DNA of 64,000 nt, taken from NCBI GenBank assembly GCA_035578155.1, contig JAPWDM010000023.1:1426001-1490000 (forward strand), read 5' to 3'. Shown in pieces: positions 26,712 to 36,667 of the stretch. Every line of letters begins with the position of its first letter. Positions within the stretch are counted from its first letter, which is position 1. A program made the translations under genes and the position numbers. Under the pieces are notes generated by a model. It did no database searches. It was not told the origin of the DNA and worked only from the letters and a program-made list of their open reading frames with translations. Origin of the DNA: Brachynemurus nebulosus (Eukaryota > Arthropoda > Insecta > Neuroptera > Myrmeleontidae).

Positions 26712-27522
26712 TACAGCAATCCCCCGAAGAACACGATTAATTGGTTCCATGTTTTTTGAAACCGTGTTGTTCGAAACTACAAACGACGAAATTTCATTTC
26801 ATTCATTTATAAGTAATGTGTATTTTTATTTCAATTAAATGTACCTTGTTTATCATAAAATGTACCTGTTTTTTATTATGTTTATTTATAAAAATGATGC
26901 TTTACGTTATTAAAAATTTACCGAGTTACTCATCATAAACTGATTATAATTGATCAATTCAGGCCCATTAGTCCTGCACTGATTTGGTCACCGATAGAAT
27001 TTTTTCAAAAAAATTAGTTTTCGATACTTTTCGTAAAAGTAAACTTTTGATCATACATATCTCGTAAACGGTGCGTCGTAGCTCAAAAATAACGAAAGTT
27101 TTGAAGGTTTAAACGAAGCAAGTTGTGGGTATTCCAAACATATTGAGATTGTCAAAACCTACTTTTCGTTATCGAAAAATATTGATATCGAAAATAACGA
27201 TGTTTCGAAAATAACGATCAAATATGTAAATTTCTACATATTCGTTTTCATTTCTATTATAAAATTCTCTATAAATTTTAGTAGCTTTTATTTCCAGTAT
27301 TTTTCCTTTTATAATGACAGATTCAATTTACACGATTTTTATTCGTATAAATCAATTCCACATGAAACGGATATATTCGCGTACATTGAGGGGACCGGTG
27401 TAACTTCATATCAACTAATATATTATGTACTTTATTCTTTTTCAAAAGAATTAGTTAAAATCGTGTTGTTTGAAACCGTCTAATTTGGGGGAAAGTATCC
27501 GTGTTCTTCGGGGGCTACCTAT
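26712..27522. mobile_element. Tc1/mariner-like non-autonomous element
   Basis: Perfect 15-bp inverted repeats CCCCCGAAGAACACG lie at 26721-26735 and 27500-27514. Outside them are TACAGCAAT on the left and CTACCTATA on the right, so the termini are probably at TA dinucleotides. The inner pair ACCGTGTTGTTCGAAAC (26761) and GTGTTGTTTGAAACCG (27462) is in the same orientation. No transposase frame is seen. Confidence 0.7.
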
Positions 27523-28026
27523 ATATATATATATTTAATTCAGTTTTCAGTCTAGCTTCAATCTTGGAGCAACGTAGTCTCCGACTGTTGTGACTGTCTA
27601 AAATTCTGCTTAAAACTATAAACACGTTTTTATCGAAAATACTTTTTTCAACTGGTCAGTATAAAATGTCGATTTCTATTCCAACGATTGCTTTTGAATT
27701 TGGTAGGAACCATCAATACCTAGACGTTTCACTTTCACTACGGTTCAAACTTTGGGAAATTCAAAATTATTTTTTTACTTTTTTCTCTCTTTGTTTCGAA
27801 TTATAATGATATTAAGATAACATGATTTTTGTTTCAGGTTTACGAAAAGGCTGAAGTCATGCTGCCCAGCTCACCCCCTTTTTTGTTTCAATAGTCTGAA
27901 AAAACAGCAGAAATATCTCTAGACTAGAATTCTGCCTTAAGTGGCTAAAGCACCCTTCCACTTTAGTGACGTTTTTTTTTTTTAAGTTCAAGACAATCAA
28001 GAACAGAAATACGAATTGTAAATATA
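27523..28026. other. Sequence downstream of SAXO-A without recognisable feature
   Basis: No gene is supported. It lies beyond the presumed 3' end of the minus-strand SAXO-A transcript. Confidence 0.4.
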
Positions 28027-28032
28027 TTTAAT
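28027..28032 (-). promoter_or_regulatory. Candidate poly(A) signal of SAXO-A (ATTAAA)
   Basis: TTTAAT on the plus strand reads ATTAAA on the minus strand, about 85 bp past the stop codon. It is the common variant hexamer. No AATAAA in the sense strand is closer. Confidence 0.4.
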
Positions 28033-28114
28033 ATCTTTTTTGAATAAAGAAAATGCGCATACAAAAATTATATTTCAATACACATTTCCCAAAAATACGT
28101 AACATCTTTTAACG

Positions 28115-29065
28115 CTAACATGCAGCTTTTGGATACAATACTGGCCGTGGATCAGGTAAACCGAAACACTGACCAGGATATTCGCAATAACACCCACCCA
28201 TTTTGCAAACACAATCACTGGCTTCATCATCCACTACCGCGCCGGGGGGTTCATAGCTCATACGATAAACCGTGTTATTTTCCACTTTTTGTACCGGTGG
28301 TTTATATCGTCCTTTTTCAGCCCACGGCAAATACTCGCGTTCTGGCACCGGATTCGGCTGGTAACTTAATCGATGTGTCGTGTTCGTTTCCATTGGACAA
28401 CTGGAGTAGCACAGATTACCTTGCGGAACGATCTTATCAACTTTTCCCACTGGATGCGGTTGATATGACGCACGGTTTGTCGTAAGACACTCTATTGGTC
28501 CACAACCGGTTGTTAAATTGGACGGTGTCCGATATGGGAAACGTTTCGAGAACGGTTTTGCCACGTAATCATGCTTTTGCGTTGTGATATCCAGAAACGG
28601 TCCCTTCCACCATTCACGTTCGCACGGTACAAATAATTCGGCCGCTTTAACGTTACACCAACCGGGGTACGACATTCGGTGAATTGTACGATTTTCCATT
28701 GGACATGAACTAAAACAGAGTTGATTTTTCGGACGAAACTGTACGGGTCTGGTACCACTAGTGGCGAAATATGAACCACGATATATTGTCGTTTTTTCAA
28801 ACGGGGCACATGGTATGCACAACATGCCCTGATGACGTACAGGTTTTGTGCGTTTCGGTGGAATGTATTTTTTCTTACTTGGACATATATCTATGTTTTG
28901 ACCGCATAAAAACTTGCGACACTGGCACGGGCGTCCGGGTCCACCAGGTGGCCATGGCATGCATGCTGCTTGCTCCGGAGTGACTTGTTTTACGGGATTT
29001 TTTATAAATGTAGGATTTCGGATTGCTATTTGGCTATCTTGGGCGTTATTACAAACGTCAGTCAT
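28115..29065 (-). CDS. SAXO-like axonemal microtubule stabiliser (SAXO-A)
   Basis: A 316-residue protein in one exon, resembling the SAXO/FAM154 family. Members bind and stabilise microtubules in cilia, basal bodies and sperm tails through repeated short motifs. Visible here are six motif copies ending in SY or DY: TTIYRGSY (92-99), RTIHRMSY (126-133), TTQKHDY (161-167), TTNRASY (195-201), TTHRLSY (229-235) and NTVYRMSY (264-271). Most are preceded by a loop with paired Cys such as SSCPME. A Cys-rich N-terminal patch (CQCRKFLCGQNIDIC, 47-61) and a Cys-rich tail (285-300) flank the repeats. I chose the Met at 29063-29065 because it has A at -3 and the 13 residues upstream are a poly-Lys artefact. 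The alternative start is 29104. Composition is clearly more G+C-rich than its surroundings and its paralogue. There is no signal peptide or membrane segment. Substrate and tissue are family knowledge, not seen here. Confidence 0.85.
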   Translation of the reverse strand: MTDVCNNAQDSQIAIRNPTFIKNPVKQVTPEQAACMPWPPGGPGRPCQCRKFLCGQNIDICPSKKKYIPPKRTKPVRHQGMLCIPCAPFEKTTIYRGSYFATSGTRPVQFRPKNQLCFSSCPMENRTIHRMSYPGWCNVKAAELFVPCEREWWKGPFLDITTQKHDYVAKPFSKRFPYRTPSNLTTGCGPIECLTTNRASYQPHPVGKVDKIVPQGNLCYSSCPMETNTTHRLSYQPNPVPEREYLPWAEKGRYKPPVQKVENNTVYRMSYEPPGAVVDDEASDCVCKMGGCYCEYPGQCFGLPDPRPVLYPKAAC

Positions 29066-29930
29066 TATTTTAGGAGTCAGTTTTTTTTTTTTAAATATAA
29101 ACAAATATTTAAATTATATCCGGAAAAAAATACCGATTACTGTTTTTTGTGATAAATTTTCTGTAATATGAACATGTCCCAAAAAGAACAGTTTCAAGTA
29201 AACGTTTTTTTTTGACAAGGGTTATTTAAATATTATTTCTAAAAACAACAACCGCTCTTACTTGATCTAAATTGTGTGAGGATCTAGGTATTTTGTAAAT
29301 TTCAAACTTCCAAATTTCAAATAATTAAGCCGATTTTGAGGGATACAAATAAAGAAAATAGGTACATATCAAAATTTTAATGAAAATTTTAAAAATAACT
29401 GCAGTTAGAATTCCTCTGATTGAGCTGAAAGTTTTTTACATATTCTTTTCGACTTAGAAAGTTACCCTATAAACGAATTTTTGACGACTAAATAAAAATT
29501 ATTAACATTATGAAAATAAAACAACTCTAAGGTAATAAATTGATCTTTATTTTTATTCTCATGTGGGCAGTTATTTAAATCCAATTAATCGGTGACGTCA
29601 CTTTTAAATTAATACATCACTACAATGTAAAAACGTTTTTGAATAAAAACCTTTTTGAATAAATTTTGTGTGGGAATATAAATTCTATTAACTGTAGGTA
29701 TTCCCTGTATACAATTTTTTTTTAGCTATCCCCTGTATACAATTTTTAAATAGAAAATGAAAAACCTTTCGCTTTTTCAAACAGGATTCAACTTTTAATT
29801 GGATTAACAAATATTTTATATTACTATACATCTTAAAAAATAAAACAGTCAGGTTTTTAGAAGATTTTTTTTTTACCTACTTAAAGAGCTTAAGATAATT
29901 TTAATAAACAGAAAACTTTTGTCAGAAATC
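29066..29930. other. Upstream region of SAXO-A
   Basis: A+T-rich. I see no TATA box or initiator I would defend, and no recognisable repeat. Confidence 0.35.
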
Positions 29931-29934
29931 AAAA

Positions 29935-30305
29935 TACCCCTGTCGCAGCGTCTGCATAACATAGTGAATTTCCAAAGACGACATTGGCGGGTCTCTTGTA
30001 ACAACTTGTATCCATTTAAAAGAGTTTAACTCTCTAATAGAGAAAAAATTTTCAAAATCAATTGAATAGTTAAATTTGGCGCTTTTTGGGTCTCCAGGAC
30101 CCTGGCGGGTCTCATATAGTATACCATATATGTATTTAAATGAAATTAAATTTTTAAAGGTGAAAAATTTTTCAAAATCGGTTGGGTAGTTTTATTTTTG
30201 GTACTTTGGGACCCCCGGACCCTGGTAGACTTCATACAACATAACTTATATCCATTTAAAATAGTTTATCTCTTTAACAGTAAACAAATTTTCAAAATTG
30301 GTGAT
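29935..30305 (+). repeat. Microsatellite-family fragment plus three ~119-bp tandem units
   Basis: 29935-29975 is a fragment of the ACCCCTGTCGCAGC family. Three units follow, with TGGCGGGTCTC-like starts at 29985, 30103 and 30223. Each contains TATCCATTTAAA, AATTTTCAAAAT and GGACCCTGG-like blocks. Confidence 0.75.
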
Positions 30306-30344
30306 GACGCGTTCCTGAAAAGTTAGTTAATTTTTATTTTGATA

Positions 30345-31260
30345 ATCTAACTCATGTGTATCAAGTCCCATAAGAATATTGTAGTTTTTTCACTTTTACC
30401 ATGGAAAAAAGTTCGGGCAGACTTTTACAGCGATAAAAATGGTACAAACCATTTCATTGGTCATTTCATTGCAGGTAAACACGATAAAAAAATTTTACTG
30501 GCTTCAGAACCATGGTAACGATATATTAAATTATAATATATAGCCACTTACATCAAATAATTATTTAATAATTTATCAGGACATTTTACTATTACAATGA
30601 ATGTAAAATATATTAAAAAACTGAAATTTGTTTAATAAAAGCCATACATCTGCTCACTTTACCTCAAGAATGTCCGAAAATAGAATATTTTTCAATAATT
30701 AACCAAGAAAAAGCATAGGAGGTAATTTTTATGATATTTTTTTGAAAATTTAAAAATAAAATGACGTTTGATAGCCGGGTTACAAATAATTTTTTTTTTT
30801 TATTATTTTGTAGAATCTAATAAAAAGACATCGTAATAAGTACTCGCTTTGAAAAAATCAAACAAGTATTTTTAAAAAGAAAACGGCAATTTCCTAGTAT
30901 ACGTGCACAAAAAAAATTGAAAATACTTTTTCTTAAAGAAAATAGTAAAATTATATACAAATGTCGTCCAGATAAACAGATATATTTGTCCACTATGAGC
31001 GCTGTAGTCGATTTTTGTATCCCCTCCAGGCAAAAGCTCATAGCAAATACTAATTTATTTTATTCGTTAAATTATCGTACCATATTATACTTGAGTTTTA
31101 TATTTTTTCTGAATAAATTTGTGTTTTCTAAAACTCAAATTTCTTGCCTAACTGCAATTTAACTCGAAGAATTGTCAACTAACAAAAACGCTTCAGCTCC
31201 GCTGTCGCGTTTTTGTTAGTTGACAATTCTTCTCAATTTTCGTTAGACAAATTTACTCTC
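30345..31260 (+). repeat. Dispersed repeat, copy 3, with internal insertion
   Basis: 30345-30545 matches 10911-11130 and 31040-31145 matches 11130-11235. The ~490 bp between (about 30546-31040) are therefore extra in this copy. The copy ends with the intact hairpin at 31166-31232. Confidence 0.7.
31166..31232. repeat. Perfect 26-bp-stem hairpin
   Basis: The arms 31166-31191 and 31207-31232 are exact reverse complements beginning GAAGAATTGTCAACTAAC, with a 15-nt loop TTCAGCTCCGCTGTC. A decayed version lies near 6683-6740 on the other strand, so the hairpin is part of the repeat. Confidence 0.9.
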
Positions 31261-31382
31261 GTGTAATAATAAGTGAAAAATGAGACAGATATAAATATTG
31301 TTATTGTAATGATAAAAACAATGAAGCATTTGTTGTAAAGAAATTCAGCAAATTTTTTAATTTTTCTCTAAATCTAATTCAT

Positions 31383-31632
31383 TTAGAACAATGTTTTAAA
31401 AGCTTGTCTTATGTAATTTTTTACGCTCTTTTCGATGGTGTAAAAAGAAATTAAAAAATTTTTGAATTCAGGCCTAATTTTCCAAAAAACCATTAAAATT
31501 GGCCAAAATTTTTACTTCCAAAAATCGGATGTATCTGGCTGACGAACTTATCCAAGCTATTGGGACTTTTGACCTACACACCAAATTTCGTAACAATTGG
31601 AGGCTTCCTTCGAGAGTTATCGCGCAGACACA

Positions 31633-31721
<89 letters not shown>

Positions 31722-31860
31722 TTTAGTGAACCTCATTTTCGGTTTCTCGAGGCTTCAAAACCGATTTCTGCCATAGTCCCGGGTTCAGGTCTTTTCATGG
31801 CACCCGCTGTAATAAGTGAATTTTTTCAAAATGAAAATTCACTTAAAAGGAACAAAAGAC
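31383..31860 (+). repeat. Microsatellite-bearing dispersed repeat, copy 2
   Basis: Same order as 24750-25151: GAACTTATCCAAGCTATTGG, CACCAAATTTCGTAACA and CGAGAGTTATCGCGCAGACA, then (AC)n to 31665 and (TA)n 31666-31718. The right half continues with TTTTAGTGAACCTCATTTTC and CATAGTCCCGGGTTCAGG. That right half is related to 52660-52760 and to the arms at 61190 and 63440. Confidence 0.8.
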
Positions 31861-31982
31861 ATTTTTTATCTAAGGTCATATGCATCGTTTGGTATAACAC
31901 TATTGAGTTTGTTGGTGGTCTAATATTTTTGACGTATCTTCCGAACTGTTTGGAACTCATGGTCTACCAGATAACTGTAAAG

Positions 31983-32698
31983 CACCGGAAAGAAGTTGGC
32001 GCCGAAAGTTGGAAAATCTTTCTGTTTTTTATATGGCTAAATTGCTCCCAAATTGCTCCTTTGGAATCAGTAATTGCTCCACCTGGAACTTAATTACTCA
32101 ATTAGTTATTTACAAACAAAAAAACTTTTTTGTTTGACTATTTCTATTATCAAAATCTTGTTAAATAATGCATTTTTATACAATTACTTTATATCAAAAA
32201 ATTGCTCCGAATTTGCTCCATCTAATTTACAAGTTAGTTATTAATTTCTCTGAATAATAATTAAAATATATTAAAATAAAAAATATTATGAATTAGGTTA
32301 TGTATTATTAAAACGTATAGACAATCCATTATACCTTTAAGTCGTTTGCATATATTTAAGGATAATTGAATTTTGACAAGTTAAATAACATTATAAAAAA
32401 ACAAAATATTTTAATAATTATTCAAAAAAATTAAGATTTAGCTTTTAAATTAAATAGAGCAAACTGGGAGCAATTTATTGACGTAAAGAAATTATATAAA
32501 AAAGTATTATTTTGGGAGATTTTGATAACTTAAATAACAGAAAAAAAAATTTTTTCTTTATAAATAACTAATTAAATAATTAAGTTTCAGGTGGAGCAAT
32601 TACTGATTTCAAAGGAGCAATTTGGGAGCAATTTAACCATATAAAAAACAAAAAGATTTTTCAACTTTCGGCGCTAACGGCGCTAACTTCTTTCCGGT
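31983..32698. mobile_element. MITE with long inverted repeats, copy 1 (SAXO-B promoter side)
   Basis: Begins CACCGGAAAGAAGTTGGCGC and ends AACTTCTTTCCGGT. The inverted repeats extend about 150 bp and include TAAATTGCTCCCAAATTGCT and CAGTAATTGCTCCACCTG. The perfect 8-bp duplication CTGTAAAG lies at 31975-31982 and 32699-32706. It is nearly identical to 51591-52263. One outer base differs between ends, so a 7-bp duplication with a one-base longer element is an alternative. No transposase is present. An open frame crossing 31560-32093 is accidental. Confidence 0.9.
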
Positions 32699-32753
32699 CT
32701 GTAAAGTTGGTAACCATAATTTCAAAATATTCTGCTGAAATAAAAACCATCTA

Positions 32754-32769
32754 AGATGGCTGGCCATCT
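32754..32769. promoter_or_regulatory. Palindrome AGATGGC-TG-GCCATCT upstream of SAXO-B
   Basis: A 7-bp inverted repeat with a 2-bp spacer lies about 190 bp before the SAXO-B start codon and 48 bp after the MITE target duplication. Each arm contains GCCAT, the core of Pho/YY1-type sites. Function is inference only. Confidence 0.3.
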
Positions 32770-32955
32770 GTCATTTTTATTATATTCAAATTTTAAAATT
32801 TCGAAATGAAATTATGTACATAGAATTGAAAATTCAAAATTGGATTTTTATACTTTTTATAATGTGTTTGATTTCTATTCTGATGTTTTGGTACTAAAAT
32901 TTTCAAAAAAATAATCACAAACGTAGTAAATGTGGTAAATGTGTTTTATATCAAA

Positions 32956-33379
32956 ATGTTTGTTAAATCTGAAATCGAACTTGCTAATATTGATTATGAT
33001 GGATGTACTTGCCCGAAGCCAACTCCACAAATTGCCGTTCAAAAAATTCGTTATGTAGCACCAGAACGTCCAAAAATTGTCAAACACAATGATAATTTAG
33101 TATTACCAAACGCAAAATTCCAAAATTGTACCATTTATTGTGAATCGTATCAGCCCCAACCGTATAAATTTTGTAGACCCAAACCATATAAAGAGCAAGA
33201 TAATTTATCACTTCCAAAACATGATCCATTTGAAAAAGAAACTATTAACAAATTATCGTATTGCGGTTGGACAAACATAAAACGGCCAACACAATTTAGA
33301 ATGGCCGATAATTTACGTTTGGGAAGAGGACTGTTTGCTTCACATACAACTTCCTCATTATCATATCAACCAATGACTT
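32956..33379 (+). CDS. SAXO-like microtubule stabiliser (SAXO-B), exon 1
   Basis: Encodes residues 1-141 of a 232-residue SAXO/FAM154-type protein. I chose the ATG at 32956 (AAAATG context, A at -3) over the in-frame ATG at 32932. The N-terminus has CTCPKP at 17-22. Motif copies are CTIYCESY (58-65), ETINKLSY (95-102) and HTTSSLSY (130-137). They are separated by DNL-x-L/DNL-x-LG spacers (DNLVL, DNLSL, DNLRLG), the spacer type seen in animal SAXO1. SYCGWTNIK matches SYPGWCNVK of SAXO-A, so the two genes are paralogues. The exon ends ATGACTT before GTAAGT, phase 1. Family role (binding along ciliary or flagellar microtubules) is known biology; the sequence shows only the repeats. Base composition is A+T-rich, unlike SAXO-A. 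Confidence 0.87.
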
Positions 33380-33547
33380 GTAAGTGACCCTTTTAATGTT
33401 TTTTACCGAAACTAAACGTGACCGAAAATTTTTTATGTACGTTACTTTCATTTTGAGTCATGTCGAATATACAAAACTGAAAATTTTCAAAAAATATCGT
33501 GTGCAAACTTGCTAAGAAATTGCCATGTTGTAATTCTTATTTTACAG
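33380..33547 (+). other. SAXO-B intron, 168 bp
   Basis: Begins GTAAGTGACC and ends TTTTACAG after a T-rich run. Splicing joins T to GT to restore a Cys codon (MT-C-KRPD) and keeps the frame open to the final stop. Without splicing exon 1 would stop at TGA 33385-33387. Confidence 0.88.
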
Positions 33548-33822
33548 GTAAACGACCCGACCAAGTAAAGCATACAGATAGTTTAAAATTATTCTCTGGT
33601 GAAATGTCTGATAAAACTGTGCAAAGGTTAAGTTACATACCTGTACCATTACCTGATTGTTCATCAAATCGATGTACAAAACAAAAAATACTCAAATATT
33701 GTCCACCACAAATGAAATTGGATGATAATACTGTTTATAGAATGAGTTATAAAACACCCGGATATTATGAACGTTACTGGACTTATGAACCCATAAATTG
33801 TCAAGCTAATTGCCACTGTTAA
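33548..33822 (+). CDS. SAXO-like microtubule stabiliser (SAXO-B), exon 2
   Basis: Encodes residues 142-232. It contains DSLKLFSGEM, then the motif copies KTVQRLSY (164-171) and NTVYRMSY (202-209). The last is identical in eight residues to the final copy of SAXO-A and is followed by KTPGYY, against EPPGAV there. The tail INCQANCHC is Cys-rich, like the SAXO-A tail but shorter. It ends in TAA at 33820-33822. Total protein length of 232 is shorter than SAXO-A by one motif copy and most of the Cys-rich segments. Confidence 0.87.
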
Positions 33823-33936
33823 TTATAATCAATAGAAAAAAAAATGTTGTAGTTAAAATTATTATTATAAATTTATTAAATAAGCTTTTAATTTTGAATT
33901 TTATGTAAATTATGTATTTCTGAACTTTTTTCTTAG

Positions 33937-33942
33937 AATAAA
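33937..33942 (+). promoter_or_regulatory. Poly(A) signal AATAAA of SAXO-B
   Basis: Canonical hexamer 115 bp after the stop codon, in the sense strand. Confidence 0.6.
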
Positions 33943-34345
33943 CTTTTATAAATTAAGAAAAATATTATGTCTTTGCGAGTTTCTTTTCATTCTTTTATTT
34001 TCTTTCTATCGTCTTTTTAAATTAAAAAATTAAAAAAAAAAGGATATGGGAGGAGAGGTGATCACTGGAAGAGAGAACACTTCCAAGAAATTTGTTGGGT
34101 AAATACTTTACGAGATATTAACCGTTAAGTTTGTTTTAATTTGCCCTTGCCGTTGATAACACTTCTGTTGGTCTAGTCTAAGTGTGCATAGAATACAATC
34201 TTATGACTTCCGGATGATATTTCCCGGAAAAATTTATAAGGGTTAGTGAATCATACTAGTTATCATTAGCTGATACTTGATTAAAAATACAGTTTGGATT
34301 CTACTGTTCTTCGAGACCATTTAGACCGAAGTAGGATCGCTCTTA
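33943..34345. other. Sequence without recognisable feature
   Basis: Region between the SAXO-B 3' end and the Harbinger-like copy. No gene or repeat is supported. Confidence 0.4.
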
Positions 34346-35402
34346 AGGGCCTTTTAGAAGATCATATCAGTTCTCAGTTCAGTTTCAGTTTCAGTCGAAC
34401 TGTTAGTTTTTCCTACGTGTAAAAATCAAAATCGGAAAGGAGAACTGAAACGGAGACTGAGAACTGACAGGATGGATAGACCTATTTGTTTCGTTTCAGA
34501 TCTTAGAAATCGTATGTGTAAACAAGCGCATCATGCCTCAGTTCATTTACTCACGTCAGTTTTCTTGAAAATCTGACAAAGTGCACATTTTATATAGGCA
34601 ACTGTCGCTATGTTCAACCAGGATCACGATTTTGTTGTCGAATTTATTAAAATTTATAAAACCTTACCGTGTTCATGAAATACGACAGATGTATGTTACT
34701 CCAATGTAAATATTAGGGAAGCTGCCTACACTCTTCTATTAAAGATATATAAAGAATACGGTGGTAAATCGATATGGTAAAATCTAAAATAAATAGCCGA
34801 CGCTCAACTTACAACAAAGAACTTAAGAAAGTTAAGGACAGTGCAATAAGTGGAGCAGGAACTGGGGAAGTATACAAACCATCACTATAGTATTATGATC
34901 TCTTTTCGTTCGCCAGCAACCAACAGCCGACTGTAACAAGTATTAATACCATGGACGGCGACGATGAAAATCAGGAAGGAATATGAGATACGTATCTTTA
35001 TTCATTCGTAAATAATTCAAGCAATCACATGGTTTTATGCGAAGTTCCTTCCTTAAATTTATATGCGACAATGAATTTTTTTTAAGAAGCCAAACCTTAC
35101 TCCACTAGCTTCTTTTCTTCCACTCTTTCTTCAGCACCAAATCTAACGCTATTGCAGTGAAATAGTCCAAATTCATGAGTTATTATATTAGCACTTTTAA
35201 AATAGTATAAGAATATAAGTTGAAGACTTTTAAAGCGAAACACTTTGTTTAGAGTAACTCGGATTATACAAAGAACTGAAACGACTGAGAACAGTGAGAA
35301 TTGAACGGACCGTGTAAAAACAAACCTTCTTTCGAACTGAAATGAAACGAGAACGGAAACTGAAACTGAACTGAGAACTGATATGACCGTCTAAAAGGCC
35401 CT
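34346..35402 (+). mobile_element. PIF/Harbinger-like element, copy 2 (complete ends)
   Basis: The ends are AGGGCCTTTTAGA and TCTAAAAGGCCCT. The inverted repeats extend through GTTCTCAGTTCAGTTTCAGT. They are flanked by the 3-bp duplication TTA (34343-34345 and 35403-35405), as expected for PIF/Harbinger. The 1057-bp interior holds a broken MADF gene and no DDE transposase. It is colinear with copy 1 at 9861-10905. Confidence 0.85.
34610..35085 (+). pseudogene. MADF-domain remnant, copy 2
   Basis: Reads MFNQDHDFVVEFIKIYKTLP with a premature TGA-type break after CS. After the same frameshift as copy 1 it continues VKSKINSRRSTYNKELKKVK, DSAISGAGTGEVYKPSL, then a stop where Trp is expected and YYDLFSFASN. 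It is a Myb/SANT-like MADF DNA-binding domain with several disablements. Position 10361 of copy 1 is a stop, while here the same place is open, so some damage is private to each copy. Confidence 0.75.
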
Positions 35403-35744
35403 TTAACTATTTTAAGTGATTAAGTTTAAACGGAAACATTTAAAACATTCAACGTTTCAACATTTTAAAACTCGATTATATCACCTTATTGAGAAGGTAA
35501 AGTCATTGCAAGAATTTTAATAATAGTTATTAAATTAAAAGTACTTTTAAAGCTTCATTTCAGCAATACCATATTTTTAATAATTCACACCAGCAAAGCA
35601 ATTTAATTAAATGCATACCAGCCGTACGGTACTCAAATTCTTAGTAATAAAAAAAAAATATGACAGTTTGTGAAACCGTACATCTACTTACAATTATGTA
35701 GATAATATTATTAAACTTCCGTTTAAGTTTATATTATAATTATG

Positions 35745-35944
35745 TATTAGGTTGTTGGAAATGAGATCGCGGATCTCGGAATCTTGGAATGTCGAATTTG
35801 TTGAAGGCATATCTAGTGAAAGAGCAGCACAGTGAAATTTCTAAAAGTTTCGTTCTAAAATGCATCGTACCAATTGAGTCTAAAGAGAATACAGTGTAAA
35901 TTGTCATACTGTATATCCGCCATTTCATTTGTAACAACCCAATA
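35745..35944. mobile_element. Mariner-like MITE, 200 bp
   Basis: Ends TATTAGGTTGTTGGAAATGA and, in reverse complement, TATTGGGTTGTTACAAATGA. They resemble mariner inverted repeats and begin with TA. A second TTTGCAACAACCCAATATAT near 36469 suggests another end of the same family. Confidence 0.7.
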
Positions 35945-36665
35945 TATAAAAATATAGCGTGGAAATCTTCATAATCAAAAATAAATATACACTTTTCCTG
36001 TGTTTTTTTTTCGCGATATTTTTTTTTTGAAATTTTTTGTGCGCGATTTAAAAAAAAAATTTTTGAATTCCCATCACAGTGCCCAATGAAAATGAAGACC
36101 AATAAAGAGTAAGAAATTTTAATATTAATTTGCGGTAAAGTTAGTTATTGATTGTTTATAAGAATATAAATTTTGCATCATCCAGTTGCTTTATAGATAT
36201 CCATGCATTACAACATTTGTAGTATTTTATAAAAATGTTCCCGTGTGTAAATTATCTTTTTATCTTGTTTAGAAAACCATTTCTAGGGAAGTCATGAGGC
36301 TGTGAGTTATGTACTTTCTATAAGACTTTTTAAAGACTTAAAGTTTTTAAATATTTCTGATTTTTTGTGTGATTTTTTTTATGCGGTCCTTATCCACCAC
36401 ATAAAAGACTGTATACAGTACAAGCAAGAATATACTAACCGAATTTGAAGAGAACACAATATTCCATTTGCAACAACCCAATATATCAATATCAAAAAAG
36501 AACAACCAAAATGACGTAACAAAATGGAAATCTTTTAATTCAATTGAACTTGCAAATCTACACCATTTTTAAAAATGAATATACGTAGGATACTACTTAT
36601 TTATATACAATAGGTTCTCCGTTTTAAATTGTCTTACAATTTTATATTTATATAATCTTGTTATG
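35945..36665. other. Decayed repeat sequence
   Basis: Contains ATGCGGTCCTTATCCACC near 36381 and GCGCGATTTAAAA near 36041. Both relate to the repeat at 40791-41323. No gene. Confidence 0.45.
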
Positions 36666-36667
36666 TA

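Noticed and set aside
28120..29171. Several plus-strand open frames and a second minus frame over SAXO-A
   Set aside because: They are shadows of the SAXO-A gene, whose G+C-richer composition removes stops in other frames.
30509..30523. GTTACCATGGTTCT as an RFX X-box between the SAXO genes
   Set aside because: It matches only part of the X-box consensus and lies within a dispersed repeat whose other copies have the same region, so it is not gene-specific.
31560..32093. A 177-codon plus frame
   Set aside because: It runs through (CA)n and (TA)n repeats and into the MITE inverted repeat, and its sequence is repeat-derived.
35740..36102. A 120-codon minus frame over the mariner-like MITE
   Set aside because: It extends past the MITE end into unrelated sequence and shows no transposase motif.
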